Of a stretch of DNA of 64,000 nt, positions 31,596 to 42,109 are shown in pieces. Source of the stretch: Paracoccus cavernae. GTDB taxonomy: Bacteria > Pseudomonadota > Alphaproteobacteria > Rhodobacterales > Rhodobacteraceae. Under the pieces are notes generated by a model. It made no database searches and was not told the origin of the DNA. It worked only from the letters and a program-made list of their open reading frames with translations. How positions within the stretch are numbered: the stretch's first letter is position 1; the number at the start of each line of letters is the position of its first letter. A program made the position numbers and the translations under genes. The stretch covers positions 2,120,501-2,184,500 of the forward strand of contig JAUFRC010000001.1 of the NCBI GenBank assembly GCA_030410095.1, given 5' to 3'.

Positions 31596-32315
31596 GGATT
31601 TGCTCCTGCACGGACGGCCTGTCCGCCGATGAAATGGATACCGCATTCGGTTTTCTGGCTCCCGCGCCAGCGACCGGCGCGGGGATCTTCGCCCGGTTTG
31701 ATCGGCGAGGTGCAAGGCGCGCAGCCGATCGAGGCATAGCCTTTGGCAACCAAAGGGTGACGCGGCAGTTTGTTCTCGGCCATATATTCCTGCACGTCCG
31801 AGGCCCGCCAATGCGCCAGCGGATTGACCCGCAGGCGGCTGGGCGGCTCGGGCTCGAAGAATTCGAGCTCCTGACGCTGACCGCCCTGAAAGCGCTTGCG
31901 GCCGGTGATCCAGCCGTCGAATTCCGAAAGCGCGCGCTCCAGCGGAACGGTCTTGCGGAAATCGCAGCAGGCATCGGTGTTGAACTGGTGCAGGGTCCCG
32001 TCGGGATCGTTCAGCGCGACCTCGCGGTCGGTGGCGCGGATGGTGCGAACATCTGTCAGCTGAAGTTTCCGGCTGACCTCGAGCTGGTAGTCGAGCGTCT
32101 CCTGAAACAGCATCTGCGTGTCGATGAACAGCACCGGCGTTCCGGGTGCCACGACCGAAACCATGTGCAAAAGCACGACGGATTCCGATCCGAAGGATGA
32201 AACCAGCGCGACCTTGCCCAGATCGGGATCGTTCAGGGCGCGGCGCAGGACCTCGATGGCGGCATGGTGTTTATAGCGTTGGTTCAGCCTTTCAGCTCTA
32301 TCGTCAAGGGTTCCA

Positions 32316-32323
<8 letters not shown>
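31592..32323 (-). CDS. cysH: Assimilatory adenylyl-sulfate (APS) reductase
   Basis: Intact, 243 residues. Reduces adenosine 5'-phosphosulfate (or PAPS) to sulfite using thioredoxin. Seen: the PP-loop VSSFGSESVVLLHM, TGRKRFQGGQR, the catalytic Cys227 in KTECGIHF, and the four cysteines Cys119-Cys120 and Cys201-x-x-Cys204 that bind a [4Fe-4S] cluster. The presence of the CC/CxxC set indicates the APS-using, iron-sulfur class rather than the cluster-free PAPS enzyme. The start overlaps the cysI stop by 8 bases. Confidence 0.94.
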
Positions 32324-33988
<1,665 letters not shown>

Positions 33989-34003
33989 GGCTGGCCTCAT
34001 CGC

Positions 34004-34324
34004 TCAGGCGGAAACGGTTTCGGCTTGGATGCCGTGGAAATAGTTCGACGGGCCGCGACGGCGGAATTCCTCGCGGAAATGGGTCGCTTCGGGACCGTTC
34101 TCGCCCCGCTTGGCCTGGGCCAGATAGGGGCCGACAACGATGTGGCCCTGCGCCTCGGCTTCGAGCAGCGCGAGATCGGCAATCGCCTCGTCCTCGAAAA
34201 GCTGCGCCTTGGCGGGTTCGGGCGTCCAGCCGCCTTCCGTCATCCACACGCAATGGCCCATGCGCAGGTCGTTGGCGGTGATGACTGCCGGAGTTGCGGG
34301 CGACGGAGTGAATGATTTCGACAT
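34004..34324 (-). CDS. DUF2849 protein, first gene of the cys operon
   Basis: Intact 106-residue protein of the DUF2849 family that precedes cysI in many alphaproteobacteria. The motif VITANDLRMGHCVWMTEGGW is typical of its N-terminus. It is soluble with no signal peptide. Function is unknown; by linkage it takes part in, or regulates, sulfite reduction. It starts 121 bases from the divergent Lrp-type regulator. Confidence 0.85.
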   Translation of the reverse strand: MSKSFTPSPATPAVITANDLRMGHCVWMTEGGWTPEPAKAQLFEDEAIADLALLEAEAQGHIVVGPYLAQAKRGENGPEATHFREEFRRRGPSNYFHGIQAETVSA

Positions 34325-34389
34325 GACTGGGGGCCTTTCGGTTTGCCTCTCCCAATATAGGAAAAAGTTCTGTATTTTGACGAGTAGCT

Positions 34390-34414
34390 GTGGGAAATAA
34401 GGACACAATCCCAC
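34390..34414. promoter_or_regulatory. Inverted repeat in the cys operon / Lrp regulator intergenic region
   Basis: GTGGGA (34390-34395) and TCCCAC (34409-34414) form a dyad with a 13-base A-rich spacer, between two divergent genes. Lrp/AsnC regulators bind such spaced dyads, so this is a candidate operator for autoregulation and for the cys operon. On the minus strand a TATATT at about 34353-34358 could be the -10 of the cys operon. No binding data support either. Confidence 0.35.
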
Positions 34415-34445
34415 CTCACGGAAGGCACAAGGACAGAAATCCGCC

Positions 34446-34927
34446 ATGAGCGCTGAACAACAGACCCAGATCCGGCTGGACGATATCGACCGTAAAATCC
34501 TGTCCCTGCTGCAAGTCGATGCGACTCTGTCGCTCGACGAGGTTGCGGCGCGGGTCGGGGCTTCGAAGACCCCTGTCTGGAACCGGATCGCAAGTTGCGC
34601 GAGGCCGGTGTCATCCGTGCCGAGGTCGCCATTCTCGATGCCGATTCGCTGGGTCTCGAGGCCTGTTTCTTCGTCCTCGTGCGCACCGCCGAACATGATC
34701 CCGAATGGGCGAAACGTTTCCTTTCGGCGGTCCGCGGCCGCCCCGAAGTTCTCGAGGCGCATCGTCTGGCAGGCGATATCGACTACATCCTCAAGGTCCG
34801 CGTCCGCAATGCGCGCGCCTATGACCGCTTCTATCAGGCGCTGATTTCCGAGGTGCGCATCCACAACGTCACCGCGCTTTTGTCGATGGAAGAGATCAAG
34901 GCCACAACCGCCCTGCCCCTCGACTAA
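34446..34927 (+). CDS. Lrp/AsnC-family transcriptional regulator (one frame change)
   Basis: About 160 residues. The N-terminal helix-turn-helix is LDDIDRKILSLLQVDATLSL then EVAARVGASKTPVWNRI. After a frame change near 34590 comes REAGVIRAEVAILD and the ligand-binding RAM domain (EVLEAHRLAGDIDYILKVRV). The span is one base short. It is divergent from the DUF2849-cysI-cysH operon, an arrangement that suggests control of sulfur assimilation, perhaps with a sulfur amino acid as ligand (inference). Confidence 0.9.
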
Positions 34928-35033
34928 AGGCCCCTGCACCGCGTGGAACACGGGCTTTGCCTGCGATAGACAAAGCCCATCCGCTCGTGCCAGATATCTG
35001 CGGACACGACCGCAAGGATTGACGCCGCGAGGG

Positions 35034-35399
35034 ATGATGCCGGACTGGATCAAGCACGAATTGGGCCGATTGAAGAATACCGCCACCTGGTCGTGGCAGG
35101 GCTGGCTTACGACTTGGCGCAACGAGAAATCCCTGCGTCAATGGGGTGTCGTGAACCTCATTTCGATCATTCTGGCCTGCCTGATCGATCTGGACGGCGG
35201 CGAGCGCGCGCTTTTGATCGCGCTCGGGCTGCTGATCCTCGTAGCCGAGCTGTTCAACACCGCGATCGAGGAAAATGTCGATTACGTCTCGACCGAGCGT
35301 GACCCGCGCGCAGGCCGCGCCAAGGATGCCGCAAGCGCCGCAGTGGCTGTCACCGCGATTGCGGGCGGCCTCGCATGGGTCGTAATCCTGATCGGCTAG
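35034..35399 (+). CDS. dgkA: Diacylglycerol kinase
   Basis: Intact, about 121 residues, normal for the small prokaryotic DgkA membrane enzyme that phosphorylates diacylglycerol for phospholipid recycling. Three hydrophobic helices are visible, and the catalytic signature is AELFNTAIEENVDYVS followed by AKDAASAAVAV. The start is uncertain: ATG 35034, ATG 35037 or TTG 35019 are all possible, each with a purine-rich stretch just upstream. Confidence 0.92.
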   Translation: MMPDWIKHELGRLKNTATWSWQGWLTTWRNEKSLRQWGVVNLISIILACLIDLDGGERALLIALGLLILVAELFNTAIEENVDYVSTERDPRAGRAKDAASAAVAVTAIAGGLAWVVILIG

Positions 35400-35556
35400 G
35401 GCCCTGCCCGATCTGCCGCGAAAACAGGCAGGCTCCAGCGGCGGACGGCCGAGGCGGCGGGGCTTGATTGACACCCGCACAGAGCGCGAACAATACGGAC
35501 ATATTGAGCGGCGGCAGGCGGTTCCTGCATCCGGATTTTCTATGTTCGAGGTTTTC

Positions 35557-36350
35557 ATGGTTTGGTTTGTCGAGCGGACGACGAGCAGCGGGCGCGCCCG
35601 ATTTCAAGAGATCAGGATCCAACATGTGGTTCCGACCGAATTCGACGCACCGACAACGATGGCGGCGCTGACGGGCCGCCAAGGCTGGCTGATCGGGGAT
35701 ATCGGCGGGAGCGGCATGACCGCCCATCTTGGTCCCGACTATCTATGGGCGCGCGGCACGACGACCAGCGCGCAAAGCCTTCCGGCCCTGATGCCGGAAC
35801 TGCGCGCCGCCTCGTCGAAAAACTGGATTGCGGGGCATCTTCTCAATGAAGAGCTGGGCGGCAACGGCACGCTTTCGCAAAACCTGACACCGCTGACCTC
35901 GGCCGCGAACAGTGCCCACAAGGTTTTCGAGACCCATATCAAGGCGATGCTGACAGCCTGCGCCCATATCGAGGACGATTTCAAATCGCTGACGGTGACG
36001 CAATCGGCGGGTGCGGCAGAACGGCAATTCCCCTATTTTTACGGTGTCAGATACAGGGTGACGGTTTCTCCCGAGCGCTATGCGCAAAACCCCGATCCGC
36101 TGGACCTCCACAGCTATGTGGCATCGTATATCGATGTGGATTACAGGTTTTTCAAATACCGCCGCAACCGTCACGCCATGATGACCGGCGCATCGAACGT
36201 GCAGCTTTCGGACATCACCGCCAACGCATATCTGGCGCGGCTGCATTCCACCGGCAATCCGCAGTATCAGGCGAACAGCAGTAACGTCGAGGTTTTGCCC
36301 GGAGGCGCGCCCCGCTCCACTTCAGGTACAGGATACAGAACGAGGCATGA
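35557..36350 (+). CDS. Putative GHLLN-type nuclease-domain orphan protein (one frame change)
   Basis: About 264 residues, no signal peptide or membrane helix. The centre carries WIAGHLLNEELGG, then NLTPLTSAANSAHK. This H/N pattern resembles DNA/RNA non-specific endonuclease-like (His-Me finger) domains seen at the ends of bacterial polymorphic toxins; that link is from memory and unverified. The second half (YFYGVRYRVTVSPERYAQNP) looks beta-rich. ATG 35557 has GAGG 5 bases upstream; ATG 35542 and TTG 35464 are alternatives. A frame change near 36303 gives an end of about APLHFRYRIQNEA, stop at 36350, before hisC. Codon use is unlike its neighbours (several AGA/AGG Arg codons, lower GC), suggesting transfer. 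No immunity-like gene is adjacent. Confidence 0.6.
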
Positions 36351-36399
36351 GGCGCGGCCAAAAGGCGTGCGACCGGAAAGCCTGCCCGCCGCGCGGGGC

Positions 36400-37505
36400 C
36401 TAGTCGAGCCCCGCGAGCACCACGCCCAAAGCCGTGTCGAAACTCTCCAGCTCGGATTTCGGGCCGCAGCTCACACGGATGCAGCGGTCTTGCGGCGCGA
36501 CGCCCGGCATCCGCGCGAAAATCCCCTGCTCCGCCAGCCCTGCCAGAACGCGGCGGGCGAAATCTCCGTCGCGGCCGCAGTCGATCGCCACGAAATTCGT
36601 CGCGGAGGGCAGCGCCGCCAGCCCGTGTTTGCGCGCAATCGCCCCGATCTGGTCACGCGCGATCCGGACCTTGGAGACGGTCTCGCGTAGCCAGGCCTGA
36701 TCCTCAAGCGCCGCCAATGCCCCGATCTGGGCCGAGCGGTTCATCCCGAAATGGTTGCGGATCCGGTCGAAGCCCGCGATCAGGCGCTTGGGTCCGATCG
36801 CGTAGCCGACCCGAGCCCCCGCCATGCCGTAAGCCTTGGAAAAGGTGCGGAAACGGATGACGCGTTCGTCTTCGGGATCGACCTCGGGGATGGCTTCTTG
36901 CGGCGCGAATTCGGCATAGGCCTCGTCAAGAACCAGCAGGCTGCCGCTCGGGACGGCCGCAATCATCGCCTCGACCCGCGAGGCCGGATGCCAGCTTGCC
37001 ATCGGGTTGTCGGGATTGGCGAAATAGATCAGACGCGCGGCGGTTTCCTCGGCGCGCGCGATCAGCGCATCGGGGTCTTCGGCATCGTTGCGATAGGGGA
37101 CCTTGGACAGAACCCCGCCAAAGCCCGTGACGTGATAGTTGAAGGTCGGATAGCCCCTTCCGAGGTCACCACGACATCGCCCTCGGCCACAGTCAGGCGG
37201 ACCAGCAGCCCCAAAAGCCCGTCGATCCCCTCGCCGATCATGATGTTTTCGGGTGCGACGCCGTGATGGGCGGCGAGCGCCAGACGCAATTCGCGGTTGT
37301 CGGGATCGCCGTATTTCCAGATCTCGGCATCGGCGCTTCTCATGGCGGCAATCGCGCGCGGCGAGGGTCCGAAGCCGTTCTCGTTGGCGCCCAGCCGCGC
37401 CGCGAAGGGTGCGCCACGGCGCAGCTCCAGCGTTTCGGGGCCGGTGAAGGGAACCGTCGCGGGAAGCGCGGCAGGAAGCGGGGCAAAGCGGAGGCGATCA
37501 GTCAT
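36400..37505 (-). CDS. hisC: Histidinol-phosphate aminotransferase-like class I/II aminotransferase (one frame change)
   Basis: PLP-dependent aminotransferase of the HisC branch, about 368 residues. Motifs: LGANENGFGPSPRA near the start, LLVLDEAYAEFAP (PLP-ring Asp and Tyr), and FRTFSKAYGMAGARVGYAIG with the Schiff-base Lys. The frame changes near 37155 and the span is one base short. The gene stands alone, not in a his operon, so it may act on histidinol phosphate or on an aromatic amino acid; the symbol is by similarity only. Confidence 0.82.
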
Positions 37506-37567
37506 GATGGCCGAGATTTGTCCCAATCGCGGCCACCATGCAAGAGGATGCGCAAGCCGGCCCGCCG

Positions 37568-37696
37568 CTATTCGCCGGTCTTCGGCGGGCGCTGCTTCAA
37601 AAGCGAACGGTCTTCCTGCAGTTCAAGCCACATCGCATTGATCACCGCAAAGGCGGCCGCCAGCGGCAGGCCCAGCATCCAGGCGAAATACCACAT
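37568..37696 (-). CDS. cydX: Cytochrome bd oxidase small subunit CydX
   Basis: A 42-residue protein beginning MWYFAWMLGLPLAAAFAVIN, the hallmark of CydX/YbgT, with a single membrane helix and a charged tail (LELQEDRSLLKQRPPKTGE). GGAGG lies 7 bases upstream of ATG 37696, and it starts 12 bases after the cydB stop. CydX stabilises the haem groups of the bd-type oxidase. It is the last gene of cydDCABX and so short that it is easily missed. Confidence 0.93.
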   Translation of the reverse strand: MWYFAWMLGLPLAAAFAVINAMWLELQEDRSLLKQRPPKTGE

Positions 37697-37708
37697 TGCA
37701 AACCTCCG

Positions 37709-38872
37709 TTAATAGCTGTGCAGTTCGGGGTCATCCACGTCGTCCTCGGAGACCTTGCCCCAAAGCACGCGGTAGACCCATGCGGTGTAGATCATGATCA
37801 GCGGCAGGAAAAAGCAGGCTGCGACCAGCATCACGAACAAGGACAGATGCGAGCTTGAAGCGTTCCACACCGTCAAGGACGATGCCGGATCGGTGGCCGA
37901 GGGCAGAATGACCGGAAACATCACCAGCCCGACCGAGGAAATCATACCGAAGATCGCCAGTTTCGTGCCCAGAAGCGGCGCAAGCTCGCGCCCCGACCGC
38001 AGCGCAAGCCACGAGATCAGGCAGCCTGCCAACCCCAAAACCGGCGCGATGGTGATCCAGGGCCGCTCGGAATAGGCCAGAAGCCACGAGGCCGAGCGCG
38101 TGACCGGATGGATCAGCGGGTTCGAGGGGCCGTCATGGAGGATCGGCGCGGCGTAGTGGAAACCCTCGATCCCGAAGGCCAGCCACAGCCCTGCCAACAG
38201 ATAGCCAAGCAGCGCGACCAGCGCCGCGCGCTCGCCGAATTTACGGGCGCGGCTTTGGACCGCGCCGGTGGTTTTCAACACCAGCCAGCCCGCCCCATGC
38301 GCCACCAGAAGCGCCAGTGAAACCACGCCGCAGAGCAGCGAGAACGGGTTCAACAGGCCGAGAAAACGCATCAACGGGCCCGTATCCGGCATGGCGACCA
38401 GATCGGGCGTCAGGTGGAAAGGCAGGCCCAAAAGGACGTTCCCCACGGCCACGCCGAACAAAAGCGCGGGCGCCGCGCCGCCGATGAACAGGGCCCAGTC
38501 CCAGCGGCTCCGCCAAGCCGGATCCTCGCGTTTGCTGCGGTATTTGAAGGCAACGGGCCGCAGGATCAGTGCGGCAAGGATCAGGAACATCGCGAAGTAG
38601 AACCCCGAGAAGCTGATCGCATAAAGCATCGGCCAAGCGGCAAAGATCAGTGCGCCGCCGAGGATGAACCAGACCTGATTGCCCTCCCAGACGGGGCCGA
38701 CGGTATTGATGATCACGCGCCGCTCGCGGTCGGTTTTGCCCGCGAAGGGCAAAAGCGCGCCTACCCCCATGTCGAAGCCGTCGGTCATGGCGAAGGCGAT
38801 CAGCATGACCCCCATCAGGAACCACCAGATCAGGCGCAGCATCTCGAAGGAAATCAGATCATGCAGGATCAT
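37709..38872 (-). CDS. cydB: Cytochrome bd ubiquinol oxidase subunit II
   Basis: Intact 387-residue polytopic membrane protein. Family segments are WWFLMGVMLIAFAMTDGFDMGVGALLPF and VGPVWEGNQVWFILGGALIFAAWP. It forms the structural half of the bd oxidase, a high-affinity quinol oxidase used at low oxygen. Start overlaps the cydA stop by 4 bases. Confidence 0.96.
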   Translation of the reverse strand: MILHDLISFEMLRLIWWFLMGVMLIAFAMTDGFDMGVGALLPFAGKTDRERRVIINTVGPVWEGNQVWFILGGALIFAAWPMLYAISFSGFYFAMFLILAALILRPVAFKYRSKREDPAWRSRWDWALFIGGAAPALLFGVAVGNVLLGLPFHLTPDLVAMPDTGPLMRFLGLLNPFSLLCGVVSLALLVAHGAGWLVLKTTGAVQSRARKFGERAALVALLGYLLAGLWLAFGIEGFHYAAPILHDGPSNPLIHPVTRSASWLLAYSERPWITIAPVLGLAGCLISWLALRSGRELAPLLGTKLAIFGMISSVGLVMFPVILPSATDPASSLTVWNASSSHLSLFVMLVAACFFLPLIMIYTAWVYRVLWGKVSEDDVDDPELHSY

Positions 38873-40473
38873 TTCGTGCCCTCCCGCGAGAATTGACCGG
38901 CCGAAAGATGGTCGCGGTGGTCGGCGAACCAGTCATCGGTCGCGGCGATATCGTCCTGCGGTCCCTTGCGGATGTATTTCAGCATGAGTTTGATCTCGAT
39001 GATGAACAGGACCGAATAGAAGATGCAGAACCCCGCCAGCGTCAAAGCAACCTCGGTGATGCCGAGCTGGCTGACCGAAAGCGCGGTCGGCAGCACGCCG
39101 TCCACCGTCCAGGGCTGACGCCCGAATTCGGCGACGATCCAGCCCATTTCCGCCGCGATCCACGGCGCGGGGATCATGAAGACCGCCAGCCACAGCGACC
39201 AGCGCGGGAAATCCATCTGCCGGAACGAGGCGCGCCAGAAGAAAAACGCCATGGTCGCGATGAAGCCCATCCCGAGGCCGACCATGATGCGGAAGGCCCA
39301 GAAGACCGGCCAGACCGTCGGGATCGTATCGTTGGCGGCCTGAAGGATTTGCGCCTCGCTCGCCTGTCGCGGGTCGTCGACATAGCGCTTGAGCAGCAGC
39401 GCATAGCCCAGATCCGCGCTACGGCTGCGGAAGTCGGCCAGAACGGCGGGATCGACGCCGGTCTGCTTGGTCTCCTGAATGGTCATCAGGAGATCATAGG
39501 CGGTGATGCCGTCGCGGATGCGGCGCTCGGATTCCTTTTCCAGCTCGTCGAAGCCCGGAATGGCCTTGTCGAGCGAGCGGGTCCCGATCAGCCCCATGAC
39601 ATAGGGAATATGGATCGCGTAATGGGTCTCGCGCGCTTCGCGGTCGGGAAAGCCGAAAAGGGTAAAGCTGGCGGGCGCGGGCTCGGTCCGCCACATCGCC
39701 TCGATCGCGGCCATTTTCATCTTCTGGTTCTGGCCGGTGTCGTAACCCGATTCGTCGCCCAGAACCACGACCGACAGCGCGGCCGCCAGACCGAAGGCCG
39801 AGGCGACCGCGATCGAACGCCGTGCCAGCTCGATATGGCGCCCTTTCAGCAGATACCACGCCGAGACGCCCAGCACGAAGACCGCCGCCACGACATAGCC
39901 CGCGCTGACGGTATGGACGAATTTCGCCTGTGCGACGGGGTTGAAGATCACCTCGGCAAAGCTCGTCAGCTCCATGCGCATGGTCATCGGGTTGAATTCC
40001 GCACCCACCGGATATTGCATCCAGCCGTTCGCGATCAGGATCCAGAGCGCCGAGAAATTCGTGCCGATCGCCACCAGCCATGCCACGATCAGATGGGCCC
40101 GCGCCGAAAGCTTCTGCCAGCCGAAGAACCACAATCCGACGAAGGTCGCCTCCATGAAGAAGGCCATCATGCCTTCAAGGGCGAGCGGCGCGCCGAAAAT
40201 GTCGCCGACGTAATGTGAATAATAGGCCCAGTTCATGCCGAACTGGAATTCCATCGTGATGCCGGTCGCGACACCAAGGGCGAAGTTGATCCCGAAGAGG
40301 CTGCCCCAGAATTTCGTCATCTGCCGCCAGATCGGGCGATCGGTCATGACATAGACCGTCTCCATGATCGCGACGATGATCGACAGACCAAGGGTCAGCG
40401 GAACGAACAGAAAGTGGAAAAGCGCGGTGGCTGCGAATTGCAGGCGCGATAGCTCGACGATGCCGAATTCCAT
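38869..40473 (-). CDS. cydA: Cytochrome bd ubiquinol oxidase subunit I
   Basis: Intact, 534 residues. Haem-ligand histidines are His20 (ATALFHFLFVPLT) and His187 (KFVHTVSAGY), and the acidic Glu100/Glu108 pair lies in LALEGMMAFFMEATF. The signature GRQPW is present in AEFGRQPWTVDG. The stretch from about 250 to 380, starting DESGYDTGQNQKMKMAAIEA, is a long Q-loop, as in the E. coli long-loop class. It oxidises ubiquinol and reduces oxygen to water without proton pumping. Confidence 0.97.
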   Translation of the reverse strand: MEFGIVELSRLQFAATALFHFLFVPLTLGLSIIVAIMETVYVMTDRPIWRQMTKFWGSLFGINFALGVATGITMEFQFGMNWAYYSHYVGDIFGAPLALEGMMAFFMEATFVGLWFFGWQKLSARAHLIVAWLVAIGTNFSALWILIANGWMQYPVGAEFNPMTMRMELTSFAEVIFNPVAQAKFVHTVSAGYVVAAVFVLGVSAWYLLKGRHIELARRSIAVASAFGLAAALSVVVLGDESGYDTGQNQKMKMAAIEAMWRTEPAPASFTLFGFPDREARETHYAIHIPYVMGLIGTRSLDKAIPGFDELEKESERRIRDGITAYDLLMTIQETKQTGVDPAVLADFRSRSADLGYALLLKRYVDDPRQASEAQILQAANDTIPTVWPVFWAFRIMVGLGMGFIATMAFFFWRASFRQMDFPRWSLWLAVFMIPAPWIAAEMGWIVAEFGRQPWTVDGVLPTALSVSQLGITEVALTLAGFCIFYSVLFIIEIKLMLKYIRKGPQDDIAATDDWFADHRDHLSAGQFSREGTK

Positions 40474-40501
40474 GGCAATCTCCTGACGGCGCGGGACCAG
40501 G

Positions 40502-42109
40502 TTAACCCAAATCCAGTGTAAAATCAGCCGTTAAAATATCGCCGCGACGATGGGTCGCGATAACGACGGCCGATCGGGGCAGCGCCGCGCGCAGATTGCG
40601 CAGCACTTCTGCGGCGGTTTGCGCGTCCAGCCCCTCGGTCGGCTCGTCGAGTAGCAAAAGCGCGGGGCGGCGCAAAACGGCACGGGCGAGGGCAAGGCGG
40701 CGGCGCTCTCCGCCCGACAGCCCCTTGCCGCCGTCCCCCAGAACGAGATCGAGCCCGCCACGCAGATGATCGAGCCGGCAGATGCGCAGGGCTTCCGTCA
40801 TCGCGGCATCATCCGCATCCGGCTTTGCCAGCGCCAGATTGTCGCGCAGGCTGCCCCCGATGACCGCGGGACGCTGCAAAACCAGCGTCACGGCGGCGCG
40901 CAGGGCATCTTCGGGCCAAATCGCGGGGGCAAGCCCGCCCAAAGTGATTGCCGGCTGCCCTTCGTCTTCGGGCAGAACGCCCGCGATCCGCGCCAGAAGC
41001 GTGGACTTCCCGATCCCGCTCGGCCCGGAAACCGCAAGCATCTGGCCCGCCCCAAGCCGCAACCCGCCGAACGCCAAGGGCAGGGCTGACGCCGGCAGGC
41101 CCGTATCGGGCGGCCCCGCCTGCGGCGCGGGCTCGAGCACCACGGCCACGCGGGTCGCCGCATCGCGGATACGGCCGTAATCGGCGACCGCGCGCCGCAA
41201 AGGGGCCGTGACCTCTCCCAAAGCAATCGCAAGGAAAAACCCCATCGCCGCCAGCGACTGGTCGAAAGCGCCTAGCGAGACCGCAAGGCTGCCAAGCCCC
41301 AAAGCCCCCGCCGCCGCCGCACCGCGCGTCAGATCAAGTGCAAGGCCGGTCGCACGCTCGATCCGGTCCATCGCGGCGGTCAGGGCGCGGGCGCGGGCCT
41401 CGGCCTCCTCGATGCAGAGGCGGGCATGGGCAAGGCGGCCGTAAACCGCCAGATCATCGCGCGCCGCGACCAGATCCAGCGCCGCCGTACGAAAGGCCTG
41501 CTCCGCCGCGACCTGTCGCGCCGCCAGCCGTCCCGCGCGCGGCAAGGCCCACAGCGCCGCCGCGGCCGCCCCGATCACATGCGCCCCGCAGATCCACAGC
41601 GCGAATTCCCAATTCGTCAGCCACAAGAGCAAAACTGCGGCGCAAGCCAGCGCCGCCGCTCCCGCAATCACGGGCTGGACAAGACGCAGGGGCAGCCCGT
41701 CCAGCACCTCGGTATCCGAGACCACCCGCGCCAGCGCCGGCCCGCGCCGCAAACCTGCAAGCCCGCGCCAATCCGCTCGGGCCAAGCCGGAAAGCACATG
41801 GCTTCTCAACCGCACGATGCCGCGGAGCGTCGCATCATGACCGAACCAGCGCTCGCCGTAACGCGCGGCGGTCCGCAGGATAGCAAGCCCGCGCACGGCG
41901 GCTCCGGGGCGGAAGACGTCGAACCGCGCCCCGAGCCCCGCCAGACCGGCAGCGGCGGCGGCCGTAATGAACCAGCCCGAAAGCGCCAGAAGTCCCGCGC
42001 CCGCAATCAGGACCAGCGCCGCGAGCACAAAGGCCCGCCGCATCCCCGCACCCTGCGCCATGATGCGCCAGACCTGCGCCAGCGGCGATCGTGAGATGCG
42101 CCTAATCAT
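40502..42109 (-). CDS. cydC: ABC transporter CydC (thiol exporter for bd oxidase assembly)
   Basis: Intact 535-residue fused membrane/ATPase half-transporter. The membrane domain occupies about residues 20-300. The ATPase has Walker A SGPSGIGKSTLL, signature LSGGERRRLALARAVL and Walker B ALLLLDEPTEGLD. With CydD it exports cysteine and glutathione to the periplasm, required for cytochrome bd and c assembly. The stop is 28 bases before cydA and the start overlaps the cydD stop by 8 bases. Confidence 0.94.
   Translation of the reverse strand: MIRRISRSPLAQVWRIMAQGAGMRRAFVLAALVLIAGAGLLALSGWFITAAAAAGLAGLGARFDVFRPGAAVRGLAILRTAARYGERWFGHDATLRGIVRLRSHVLSGLARADWRGLAGLRRGPALARVVSDTEVLDGLPLRLVQPVIAGAAALACAAVLLLWLTNWEFALWICGAHVIGAAAAALWALPRAGRLAARQVAAEQAFRTAALDLVAARDDLAVYGRLAHARLCIEEAEARARALTAAMDRIERATGLALDLTRGAAAAGALGLGSLAVSLGAFDQSLAAMGFFLAIALGEVTAPLRRAVADYGRIRDAATRVAVVLEPAPQAGPPDTGLPASALPLAFGGLRLGAGQMLAVSGPSGIGKSTLLARIAGVLPEDEGQPAITLGGLAPAIWPEDALRAAVTLVLQRPAVIGGSLRDNLALAKPDADDAAMTEALRICRLDHLRGGLDLVLGDGGKGLSGGERRRLALARAVLRRPALLLLDEPTEGLDAQTAAEVLRNLRAALPRSAVVIATHRRGDILTADFTLDLG

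Noticed and set aside
35464..36690. The full 408-codon frame through the nuclease-like gene into hisC
   Set aside because: The last third is antisense to hisC and reads as Arg/Ala-rich shadow; a frame change near 36303 gives a stop at 36350 and a sensible end.
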